DNA of 64,000 nt, taken from Gelidibacter sediminis. Its GTDB lineage: Bacteria > Bacteroidota > Bacteroidia > Flavobacteriales > Flavobacteriaceae. The stretch spans positions 434,001-498,000 of the forward strand of contig NZ_SOBW01000008.1 of assembly GCF_004364975.1 (NCBI RefSeq), given 5' to 3'. This document shows, one piece after another, positions 55,089 through 63,042 of this stretch; within the stretch, counting starts at the first letter, position 1; the number at the start of each line of letters is the position of its first letter. The position numbers were made by a program, and so were the translations under genes. The notes under the pieces were generated by a model. That model was given only the letters and a program-made list of their open reading frames with translations. It searched no databases and was not told where the DNA came from.

Positions 55089-55547
55089 TTATTGATCTAG
55101 AAGCGTTTTAAACAATTTGATTAAACGCTGATCTTCCTTTCTTATATAATATGCCACTAAACCAAAAGCAATTGGGAAAATGAGAATAAACGGAAAAGGA
55201 ATTCCTGTCAGTATTGTTAATTTTAGAACGGTCATCACTAATGATGGAATGAGCATCAACATCAACCAATATTTGCTTTTGGTTTCTAATATAATTTTTG
55301 TTTTTGAATCTGTCAACGCATGTAATCGCCCTAAAACTATAATGTCGCTTTTGGTATTATGATAATTTGTGTCGAACAAGAGATTGGAACCGAAAGAAAA
55401 ATTTAAGCTTAGTACAAATTCGTGTTCTGATACTCAATTGCAATGGAAATGTTTAACATTTTGGTTCAGTTCCGTCTTTATATGAGCCGTGGAAAGGTTT
55501 ATGACAAAAGATTCATAGTGTGCATCAAGTAGTTTTACTATTTTCAT
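55089..55547 (-). pseudogene. Small membrane protein gene with an in-frame TGA
   Basis: From an ATG at 55547 the frame reads MKIVKLLDAHYESFVINL... for 37 codons, meets TGA at 55434-55436, then stays open in the same frame to 55089. The distal part encodes two membrane helices (WLMLMLIPSLVMTVLKLTI and PFPFILIFPIAFGLVAYYI) and a basic tail. After the TGA the only plausible start is TTG at 55377. The whole looks like a single 152-residue protein broken by a nonsense mutation, but a short gene starting at the TTG cannot be excluded. Confidence 0.5.
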
Positions 55548-55618
55548 TTTAGTTTGGGGCTTGTTTACTTAGCCAGACAAATTTAAAAAAAATACGCGGG
55601 CATCATATACCTTAGCAC

Positions 55619-55783
55619 ATAATACGTTTTATGTATTAGCGGTGGCGAGGGCTGTTACAGACAACTGCAAACAGGAACTTGTCATTATAAAATTCGCAGG
55701 ATTTTATAGGTAGGCGAGAACAAGCCACGCCAGAACATTTCTTTCGGGATGGTTGCTTATACACACTGCTTTAATACGTTATT
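55619..55783. repeat. Long imperfect palindrome beside an orphan antitoxin gene
   Basis: Nested inverted repeats: outer AATACGTT...TTAATACGTTA ends; middle TGGCGAGGGCTGTT (55643-55656) with AACAAGCCACGCCA (55719-55732); inner TATAAAAT (55686-55693) with ATTTTATA (55701-55708). Transcribed or single-stranded, it would fold into one long hairpin. Its size and nesting resemble integron attC sites or a miniature element, but no integrase is near. Confidence 0.6.
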
Positions 55784-55816
55784 TTTTCAGACGGAAGTTG
55801 GATGAACTTGAATTTG

Positions 55817-56050
55817 TCATCCAATTACTTTCAATACTTTCATTATTGTCTCAAATTGAGGGTTAATCCCATCCGATATTGCTTTGTATAAACTTGGTCT
55901 GCTCATTCCAGTTTCGTCCGCAATTTTTGGCATTCCTATTGCCTTTGCGATGTGTCCGCTTGCATTTATCACATCAGCATTGTTGGCTTGTTCCAAAACA
56001 GTGGGGAGATATGGGTTTTGCAGTAGAGTGAGTTTAATGCACCACAACAT
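55817..56050 (-). CDS. Orphan HigA-like antitoxin HTH, shortened N-terminus
   Basis: A 77-residue protein whose last 45 residues (ASGHIAKAIGMPKIADETGMSRPSLYKAI...NPQFETIMKVLKVIG) match the helix-turn-helix of addiction-module antidote (HigA2-type) proteins. These are normally about 95-100 residues; here the start codon ATG 56050 gives an N-terminus (MLWCIKLTLLQNPYL) unlike the family's. No HigB toxin gene is next to it. It may be a decayed antitoxin or a solo regulator. Confidence 0.6.
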   Translation of the reverse strand: MLWCIKLTLLQNPYLPTVLEQANNADVINASGHIAKAIGMPKIADETGMSRPSLYKAISDGINPQFETIMKVLKVIG

Positions 56051-56117
56051 GATAATTTACACAACCAAAGAATGTTGTGTAATACACTACTTCAATACTT
56101 TAGTATGAAATTTTTAC

Positions 56118-56663
56118 CTAAATAAAACGAATGCCGTGTTCAGCACAAATAGCAGTCACCTTTTCAAAATCGGGTGGACCGGCAGGTAATTGAGCTAGTT
56201 TTGTAAACATGTGTTCAATGCCGGCAGGAAACGCAGAAGTCATCATTTTAGCTTTTTTGGTACCCACCACTTTCCATGAATGAGGGATGTCTTTAGGTGC
56301 AAACGCCATGTCTCCTTCATTTAATGTTTGCGTTTTGCCATCAATGGTGATGTCAATTTGACCTTTGACAACCCTAAATATTTCATCTTCTTTAGTGTGG
56401 ATATGCGGTGGAATTTCAACCCCTGGCGCCACGTTGTCCACCCATTCGACAATTTGATTATTGGTATCACTACCTACCAGCTTATGAGTTTGAATATCTC
56501 CTAAAACGTTCAAGACATCGCCTTCAGCGTCCTTAACAATTTTAGCTTTAAACTTAGTTAAAGATAAGGATTTTGAGCTGCTCGTTTGTGCCTGAAAAAT
56601 TTCCGGAATAAACGTTAAACCTAATCCAAGTCCTGTGGTCTGTAAGAATTTTTTTCTGTCCAT
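56118..56663 (-). CDS. Exported cupin-domain protein
   Basis: A 181-residue protein. The N-terminus MDRKKFLQTTGLGLGLTFIPEIFQAQ looks like a signal peptide with a weak Tat-like feel, followed by a single cupin (about 75-150): motif 1 PPHIHTKEDEIFRVVKG (His, His, Glu) and motif 2 GDMAFAPKDIPHSW (His), so a metal site is likely. Cupins of this kind range from sugar or flavonoid dioxygenases to ligand-binding proteins. It is next to an AraC-type regulator on the same strand. Confidence 0.85.
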   Translation of the reverse strand: MDRKKFLQTTGLGLGLTFIPEIFQAQTSSSKSLSLTKFKAKIVKDAEGDVLNVLGDIQTHKLVGSDTNNQIVEWVDNVAPGVEIPPHIHTKEDEIFRVVKGQIDITIDGKTQTLNEGDMAFAPKDIPHSWKVVGTKKAKMMTSAFPAGIEHMFTKLAQLPAGPPDFEKVTAICAEHGIRFI

Positions 56664-56747
56664 GATTAAAGTTTTTTAGCAAGTTACATGCCTGACTAAG
56701 GCGATGCAATGTGAAAATCACAGTTAATCCTTAGATTTTGGGAGCGC

Positions 56748-57551
56748 TTAATACATTCTAAGCTTGGAAGGCACTATTCCGGCATGATTTTTAAAGAAAT
56801 AACTGAAATAATCAGGAGATGAAAAGCCGAGCTCAAAACTAATTTCTTTAATTGTTTTGTTCGAAAATTTTAAAGCATGTCTGGACCGCATAAGTAATTG
56901 TTCAATGATGATGCTTTTGCTGCTTGTTCCTAACACCTCCTGCACACATTCATTTAAATACTTAGGAGATATATGAAGTTGCTCGGCATAGAAAACAACA
57001 TCATGATGGTTGAGTATATGTTGATCAACCAATCCTTTAAAAGAAAATACAATATGGTTTTTAGTATTGTTATTGGATACAACGGATTTGATATTACACT
57101 GTCCATCACAATAGATAAAAAATGTATTCAAGAGCGAAAGTATGGCGTCATCTTTATGATTTAAATGAGATCCTAATAATTCATCAATCATTTCAAGTAT
57201 GGCTTGTGTTCTTTTTTCTATTCCTGGACTCAGTTTAAATAGTGGAATTTCACCAGAATTAAACAACACAACTTTATTAATGTGCAGCTGACTTAACACT
57301 GGATGGTTTAAAATGTCTCTAGACAGATACAAAATATACCCTGAATAGGTGAAACCATCATTTTTATGAATTTTCCAATCGTATTTAGGCTCAAGAAAAA
57401 CAATGGAGTTGGAGACATTGCTGTATAAAACTTGATCTATTTCAATACCCTTTATCTCATTTTTAATCCAACATACGGCATAATAATCGCTATAATTTTT
57501 TACCGTTGTTTTTTTTATAATTTGCGTTATGTCTAAAGCGTCAGCTGTCAT
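56748..57551 (-). CDS. AraC-family transcriptional regulator
   Basis: A 267-residue regulator with an N-terminal cupin-like sensing domain (about 15-140; GIEIDQVLYSNVSNSIVFLEP) and a C-terminal AraC DNA-binding domain with two HTHs (about 168-267; FYAEQLHISPKYLNECVQEVLG, then TIKEISFELGFSSPDYFSYFFK). It is upstream of the cupin gene by 84 bp and may control it. The inducer is unknown. Confidence 0.92.
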   Translation of the reverse strand: MTADALDITQIIKKTTVKNYSDYYAVCWIKNEIKGIEIDQVLYSNVSNSIVFLEPKYDWKIHKNDGFTYSGYILYLSRDILNHPVLSQLHINKVVLFNSGEIPLFKLSPGIEKRTQAILEMIDELLGSHLNHKDDAILSLLNTFFIYCDGQCNIKSVVSNNNTKNHIVFSFKGLVDQHILNHHDVVFYAEQLHISPKYLNECVQEVLGTSSKSIIIEQLLMRSRHALKFSNKTIKEISFELGFSSPDYFSYFFKNHAGIVPSKLRMY

Positions 57552-57752
57552 TAATTACTGGTATCACGTGTAGTTTGTTGATTTAGTGTGTGTTAAATAT
57601 AATAAACTTTCAATACATGCTGAGAGAATTTAAATTACTGTTTATTCACAAACTCATATGGCTGTTGGTTGTATTCGGTTAAACCACCATAAGTAAGGAT
57701 TGTAAGTTTAATGGTTGTAGGGGCCGTTCTCCAATTATAGATGATCTACAAT

Positions 57753-58337
57753 TTATATAGGCGACGATTCAATTTTAAATTGAATGCTTCTGATTCTCTC
57801 AATTTTTATTCTATGAACGCGCTGCAAGATTACAGGGTAGAGATTAACAATAACATTCAACAATACCGTTACTATGGTAATAAGGAAATGTTTTTGGAGT
57901 ATCAGCGGGATTATGGCCACAAGAATACATATAAATGCACCAAGATGGCCAAATTCCGACTGTCGCGTTTGAAAATCGAGATTTTCTAAGCCCTGTTGTG
58001 TACCGTCAAAATAGCGTTTTCTGTATTTATCTTTCCCCCAAATCAGTACCAATAGAAATTTTCTGAAGAGTTCTATGTTTAATAGCTGTGCAAATTTATT
58101 GAGAAATTTAGGGTTCTTAATGTGGTAGTAACGCTTGGTTAAGAGCCGATTGGTTTTATAGGCAAAGCCCACAAACGCGAAAACCCCTGTAATAAAAAGA
58201 TTTATGAGGATGGCTGATATAATTTTGACCGACCAATGCAGCGCATCAGGTTCTAAAAACCATAAGGTTTTCAGGAGTTCATAAGACCTATAGGCAAGGA
58301 AGATAGCAATTAATGGAAACAGAATTTTTTTAACCAT
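57753..58337 (-). CDS. Membrane protein, CrtO-like acyltransferase pattern
   Basis: A 194-residue protein with four or five hydrophobic segments (about 5-20, 35-60, 132-150, 155-172). The distal part, SEFGHLGAFICILV and LNVIVNLYPVILQRVHRIKIER, recalls the E-x-x-H and N-x-x-P-x-x-x-Q-R-x-x-R layout of glycosyl-4,4'-diaponeurosporenoate acyltransferase (CrtO) proteins, here by pattern only. No carotenoid gene is nearby. Treat as an unassigned membrane protein. Confidence 0.65.
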   Translation of the reverse strand: MVKKILFPLIAIFLAYRSYELLKTLWFLEPDALHWSVKIISAILINLFITGVFAFVGFAYKTNRLLTKRYYHIKNPKFLNKFAQLLNIELFRKFLLVLIWGKDKYRKRYFDGTQQGLENLDFQTRQSEFGHLGAFICILVAIIPLILQKHFLITIVTVLLNVIVNLYPVILQRVHRIKIERIRSIQFKIESSPI

Positions 58338-58461
58338 CCTTGTTTAAGCTCAAAAATTCACGTTCTGTAATAGATTTAAAAGTATTTTGCATTTTAGTCA
58401 TCATCTAGGGTTTACCACACAGAAGGTGTACTAACACACCCATTTATTAATAAGGGGGGCT

Positions 58462-58971
58462 TTATTGTTCCATCTGTTGCGATTCTTCGTATGTAGGGCC
58501 GTATAACGACGGGATTTTATTTCCTGTGGCTCTTAAATGCGAGATCAGCTCGCCCCGATGATGATATAAATGGTTAAATAAAAAACTTCTGATAACCTGT
58601 ATCTTAGGCATGGGAGGAAAGGCGGGTTGACCGTTCATGGTCATGGACCACACGTTCATGTATCCCGATTCGTCAGAATCTTCAATGGCTTTTTGCGCTG
58701 TTTTCAGGTTATTTTCCAGTTTTTCCAAGATGTTTGATGCTTTGCTGATATCGCCTTTGTCATAGGTATAAGAATTCATTTCAAAATTGTCTTTATTAAA
58801 CGTCACATCGTACCAACTGTATACTTCTGCAATATGCGATGCCAGTTCAGCAACTGACCAAAGGTGAGGTTGTGGCCGGTAGTCTAAGGCACTGTCAGGT
58901 ACCATGGCTAATAATTTTCGGGTGCCTTCGGCTTCGTGTTGAAATTCGCTGAGTAATGCTTTTTTTATCAT
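58462..58971 (-). CDS. DinB-family protein
   Basis: A 169-residue four-helix-bundle protein of the DinB/YfiT superfamily. It starts MIKKALLSEFQHEAEGTRK; metal-ligand His positions are visible in SVAELASHIAEVYSWYD and FNHLYHHRGEL. Family members are thiol-S-transferases or stress-linked hydrolases; the substrate is unknown. The upstream start at 59100 was rejected because 43 added residues are AT-rich and unlike the family. Confidence 0.87.
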   Translation of the reverse strand: MIKKALLSEFQHEAEGTRKLLAMVPDSALDYRPQPHLWSVAELASHIAEVYSWYDVTFNKDNFEMNSYTYDKGDISKASNILEKLENNLKTAQKAIEDSDESGYMNVWSMTMNGQPAFPPMPKIQVIRSFLFNHLYHHRGELISHLRATGNKIPSLYGPTYEESQQMEQ

Positions 58972-59188
58972 GTTTAGGCGTATTAATGGTGATATTATTT
59001 TGTAGAGGTTAAACTTTGTAATAGACGAGAGGGTGGGGTGGTTGATGTGATAATATTTCGTTAAGTTAGTAAAATTCAGCCATATATTTAAGGTGTTCAA
59101 ACAGTTTTTTGAAGGCTTTGATATTGATCAACCACTATTTGGACGCTCTGTTATTAACCAATTTTACCAAGTGTGGCGTCCAATATTT

Positions 59189-59833
59189 TTATGTGAGTTC
59201 CAACTGTTTATGGGAACCATCGCAATTGGGTGGTCGTTGGGATAGGCCGCAAGTACAATCATTAAAACCATAACCATCCATAATGCGCATTTTGTTTTTT
59301 TTAATTCTGGACTGTTTGGTTTTTGATTGTTTCGGGGCGTTAAAATGCAATAGGTAGCCGCGTTGTCTGCCCGGAGTTAAAGCATAAAATGCATTTTTAA
59401 AGTTCGCGTCGCTTTCAAATTCCTGTTGTAATTCTAAGGGCAAGTCATGATCAGAAATTTTTATTTTAGTGACGCGCAGGCCAGATTTTTCTATGCTTAT
59501 GGCTTCATTGATATACTGCTTTAGGATGGGCTTAAGGTCCTTGATTTCTGATAGGTGAGTAAACCGTATCTGTCGGCCAGATTGGACATTTTTTGTTTGT
59601 TGTACTAGCAGCTGTTCAGTATCTTTTAATAAAGCACCTTTAGGAAACAGGAGAGCGCAATAGGCTTTAAAACCGTGGATTAAAACGATGTTTTTACCAT
59701 GGTTTGTATAGCAAGGATGCATCCATTTAAACTCCGCTTCCAGTCCGCATTCCAAAATTATCTCGTGGAGTGTATGTAATTCGTCTTTCCAAGTTTTGAG
59801 AGTGTTTAGGAATCTGCTGACGTCTTGGTTCAT
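59189..59833 (-). CDS. YdeI/DUF1801-type protein with C-terminal CDGSH iron-sulfur motif
   Basis: A 214-residue protein. Residues 1-115 match DUF1801 (FKWMHPCYTNHGKNIVLIHGFKAYCALLFPKG), followed by the OmdA-like YdeI tail (LPLELQQEFESDANFKNAFYALTPGRQRGYL). A basic linker leads to CTCGLSQRPPNCDGSH at the end, with the C-x-C-x8-C-x3-H spacing that binds a [2Fe-2S] cluster in CDGSH proteins. The fusion suggests a redox or iron-sulfur sensing role added to a YdeI core. Isolated on the minus strand. Confidence 0.83.
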   Translation of the reverse strand: MNQDVSRFLNTLKTWKDELHTLHEIILECGLEAEFKWMHPCYTNHGKNIVLIHGFKAYCALLFPKGALLKDTEQLLVQQTKNVQSGRQIRFTHLSEIKDLKPILKQYINEAISIEKSGLRVTKIKISDHDLPLELQQEFESDANFKNAFYALTPGRQRGYLLHFNAPKQSKTKQSRIKKNKMRIMDGYGFNDCTCGLSQRPPNCDGSHKQLELT

Positions 59834-59981
59834 TGCTTGTAAAGTATTGCACGTATCGTTTATGACTCTAATTTAAAACAAACACGAGAAACATGTCAAC
59901 TTACGGAATGAAAATTTTCAGGATTATCAATGGTTATATCATAATAGCATCATATTTATCAATAATTGACGCTCCTCGGAT

Positions 59982-60533
59982 TTATTCTTCCAAAATATCA
60001 TAGCCATAAATCCCATTCTTGTTTTCAGGATGAAGTCTTTTCATGGTGAGATAGTAATCTTGCAGAAAACGGTTTAAGTCCGCAAGGCCATCAGTATAAA
60101 AATTAAGTGTATCGCTGTGGTGGGTAATGGACAAAATTCTTCGATGTTGAGATGTCGAGTTCTGACGGTGATTGTTTCGCGCAATAAACATATGTAAAGG
60201 CCATACCGTGTCATTTTCCGAGATTGATTTCTCGTACATTATTTGCCATTCCGGATCATTATGATCCTTAAAAGTTAATTCTTTAAACAGAGACCGTACT
60301 TTTAGGGAGTCTGATTTTTTAGTAATTTCAATGCGCTCTAATCCTTCGTAGGTACAAACGGAGTGGTCAAAAAACAACTTAATCGTATCCACATCAGTCA
60401 TCTTATTTTTAAATTCACCGAGATCTGAATGTAAATCGAAATCAGATCTTAGAATTGCCGTATGGCGTGCTGTTTTTTTCTTACAGGACACCACTGCAAG
60501 GCTTATAATTAGCATTTTAATAATGTGGTTCAA
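59982..60533 (-). CDS. Putative lipoprotein of unknown function
   Basis: A 183-residue protein with a short lipoprotein signal, MNHIIKMLIISLAVVSC, then a charged, His-rich mature region with strands (DTIKLFFDHSVCTYEGLERIEI) and helices (DLNRFLQDYYLTMKRLHPE). No family recognised. It is separated by about 190 bp from the HTTM-like pair downstream. Confidence 0.65.
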   Translation of the reverse strand: MNHIIKMLIISLAVVSCKKKTARHTAILRSDFDLHSDLGEFKNKMTDVDTIKLFFDHSVCTYEGLERIEITKKSDSLKVRSLFKELTFKDHNDPEWQIMYEKSISENDTVWPLHMFIARNNHRQNSTSQHRRILSITHHSDTLNFYTDGLADLNRFLQDYYLTMKRLHPENKNGIYGYDILEE

Positions 60534-60721
60534 TTTAAGCGTATAATCAGGTTAAGTGTTATTGTGTATACAAAGCTGTATTGAAGACAATTTTATGGAA
60601 TCAAAATTCCACATATTATATCACATACGGGAAGTCTAAGGTATAATTTAAAATCTAATGATGGTATGGCATTGTTCCTTAGTTACAATCAATTCAATTG
60701 GTCATCTACAATCCACAACAC

Positions 60722-61576
60722 CTAATGTAGTCCAATTCGCGTCGCCACAAGTAGGATACATGCTGAAATAATTGTCACATATATCCATTTTAAATAGCGG
60801 TTCTTGCTTAACATCAGTCCGCATATGGCCAACAAGCCCATGAATCCGGTCTCAATTCTGGTGCAAAGAATCCCAAATATCATCAGTCCTAACATCAGAT
60901 GTGTCCAGTTGCTTTTTGGTTTTAAGAGTAGGGCAGTGGCCACTAATAATTCCATAGCAATTGTAGTCCAGGCAAATACATGACTCACTAGCCCAAGATT
61001 GGGAATAATATCTTTGAATATAACAGTTTGCCCTAGGTTAGGATCGGAGGTTTTTAATGAGGAGAGCATTTCCGCATTAGCGTTGCTGATTTCTGTGCTT
61101 TGAGGAAGAATATCCATAAAATATTTAAATAAAAACCCCCTATTCATCATGTAGTAATAAAAATCGCCAGAAATAAACTGCGGCGATATGAGTTTTTGCA
61201 CAACTGATGTGACAATAACCACAACTAAAAGCAATTGGATGTTTTTAATGAGGATAGCACTGCGTTGGTGATAGTTGTAACTAATTACAGCAATGACCAC
61301 TAGCACTAACATAAAATGATGATTGGCAACCCTGAAATAATTGTAATAGAGATCAATAATAAGAAGTGTCAATAGCGTAAGCCAAATGATGGGATGCTTT
61401 ATGCTATTTCTAAAAACAAACCAACTAAAAATACCAATACAAATAACGGGTAATTTCCATTGCCAATGGGCCTCAGCCATTATTACACAATAACTTATAA
61501 CCATTGTAAGCAGTAATAAGCTGCTGATAGCAATAGGGTTTGCCAATTTATCCTTTATAAAGATGAAATAGTTCAA
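60722..61576 (-). CDS. Polytopic membrane protein (HTTM-like)
   Basis: A 284-residue protein with about eight hydrophobic segments and few polar loops. The best opening is TTG 61576, whose TTGA overlap with the TGA of the gene before it (61573-61576) supports coupling; no ATG is near. Features such as AWTTIAMELLVATALLL and ETGFMGLLAICGLM resemble HTTM (vitamin K-dependent carboxylase-type) membrane proteins without a recognisable catalytic site. It follows a short protein with WKGGGYGMYT, a usual neighbour of such genes. Function unknown. Confidence 0.68.
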   Translation of the reverse strand: MNYFIFIKDKLANPIAISSLLLLTMVISYCVIMAEAHWQWKLPVICIGIFSWFVFRNSIKHPIIWLTLLTLLIIDLYYNYFRVANHHFMLVLVVIAVISYNYHQRSAILIKNIQLLLVVVIVTSVVQKLISPQFISGDFYYYMMNRGFLFKYFMDILPQSTEISNANAEMLSSLKTSDPNLGQTVIFKDIIPNLGLVSHVFAWTTIAMELLVATALLLKPKSNWTHLMLGLMIFGILCTRIETGFMGLLAICGLMLSKNRYLKWIYVTIISACILLVATRIGLH

Positions 61577-61980
61577 AAGTCAGTATTTTTAAGATAAAGT
61601 TCGTCCGCCAATACTCTCGTATAACTTTGCTGCTTGGAAGAGACGGATGGTTTCCATAGTTGGATGTGGATGCTGTCTTTTTTTGTGATTTTTAAAATGT
61701 GTTCGCCTGCCTTCTGAAGATTTCTACGGTTAGGCATAAGCAAGACTTTGCTCAAGGCTTTTTTAATACTTGGGCTGCTCTTTTTTAATGAATCAACTGA
61801 CATGCCTGTTATATGGATATGATTATAGACGTAATGTAGTTCTGTATACATACCATAGCCGCCACCCTTCCATTTACTGAGATTTTGGGTATGTGCCATA
61901 AAAAAATGAATGGCGATGATTATGACAGCAAGGCTTGGAACACCAAATTTTAATATCAGTTCTTTAAATGGGTTGGGCAT
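61573..61980 (-). CDS. Small membrane-anchored protein, partner of the HTTM-like protein
   Basis: A 135-residue protein with one N-terminal transmembrane helix (FGVPSLAVIIIAIHFFMAHTQN) and a periplasmic domain containing SKWKGGGYGMYTELHYV. That WKGGG-GM string occurs, as I recall, in small proteins encoded next to HTTM membrane proteins. It overlaps its neighbour by four bases in TTGA. Confidence 0.68.
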   Translation of the reverse strand: MPNPFKELILKFGVPSLAVIIIAIHFFMAHTQNLSKWKGGGYGMYTELHYVYNHIHITGMSVDSLKKSSPSIKKALSKVLLMPNRRNLQKAGEHILKITKKDSIHIQLWKPSVSSKQQSYTRVLADELYLKNTDF

Positions 61981-62194
61981 AAGCGCTACTCTATATTCAT
62001 AATTCTTAATAAAAGATATCCACTAATTTATAAGTACTTAGCGGGTTATAATGTATGGCTTTATAGGAGGTTCTGTATGTTAACTTAAAACTCAATTGAG
62101 AATTAAAAGGGCGATTATGAAACTCATAAAATGGTTGTGCGGGCCATAAGTTAGGCTGCCTAAAGAATGGTAAGCCTTCTTTTTGCGCTATCCA

Positions 62195-62713
62195 TTATGA
62201 AGATTTTTTTTGTAGGTCTCTAATCATCAACCTGGCTTTCAATTTTACCTCAAAGTGGTCCATAGTAATTTTTGAAAGTTGTCTTAACATTAAAGATTCC
62301 TTGGCACTCATTACTCGAGGTTTTTGATCGATGATACAAAAAGTACCGAGATTAAAGCCACAAGAGGACCTTAATGGTGCTGCGGCATAAAATTGTAGCA
62401 CCAAGACCCCAACAACTAAAGGGTTGGCTAAAGTTCTTGGGTCAATTCTCGCGTTTTCAACAATATAAACATCATCAGATATAATTGCAGAACTACATAG
62501 ACCGGGGTTACGCGGTATTTCTTCAGCGTCAATGCCAAAAGAAGATTTAAACCAAATACGATCAGTATCCACAAGTGATATAATAGCAATTGGCACGTCA
62601 AAAATTTTGGAAGCTAAAGACGTCATATCATCATAACAGCCGTCAGGAGGCGTGTCGAGAATTTCATACTGATACAAATTCTCGATTCTAGCAACTTCAT
62701 GTGAATTTTCCAT
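62195..62713 (-). CDS. GAF-domain protein
   Basis: A 172-residue protein made of one GAF domain: ENLYQYEILDTPPDGCYDDM, ISLVDTDRIWFKSSFGI, LCSSAIISDDVYIVENARIDP and FYAAAPLRSSCGFNLGTFCIID are typical. It lacks an attached kinase or cyclase, so it probably senses a small ligand or redox state and acts through a partner. No operon partner is evident. Confidence 0.88.
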   Translation of the reverse strand: MENSHEVARIENLYQYEILDTPPDGCYDDMTSLASKIFDVPIAIISLVDTDRIWFKSSFGIDAEEIPRNPGLCSSAIISDDVYIVENARIDPRTLANPLVVGVLVLQFYAAAPLRSSCGFNLGTFCIIDQKPRVMSAKESLMLRQLSKITMDHFEVKLKARLMIRDLQKKSS

Positions 62714-63042
62714 TAATTAACGATTATATAAAATAGTTTAATGCGCAAACAGTTATTTGTTACCAAATAGACAACCCTTTATGCAGAATTAAAAATACAA
62801 TACTCGCCCTGAATTTCCGATAAAATCTCTAATAATTTAACATTATCCCATTTTATCTGTAATATAAAACTTGAGCGGATAGGCCAAAGGGTTAATTGCG
62901 CGGTCGCTTTAGCATCACATATTTAGGTAATGAATAACGCACCAAGTGCTGTAGAGCACGTTAGTTTGGCAAATTGCATTGTCAAAACTATAAGAACCGC
63001 GTATGATGTAGACACAGATTAGGAGGTGTGCATCGCCGTATG
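62714..63042. other. Intergenic region before the GAF gene
   Basis: 329 bp with no gene; nothing structural recognised beyond AT-rich DNA. It would hold the GAF-gene promoter and the end of the regulator-propeller transcript. Confidence 0.4.

Noticed and set aside
55619-55783. A true integron attC site
   Set aside because: No integrase, no cassette array and the core-site consensus was not demonstrated; retained only as a palindrome.
58972-59100. Upstream extension of the DinB-family gene
   Set aside because: The 43 added residues are AT-rich low-complexity coding and lie outside the conserved fold; the start at 58971 fits the family.
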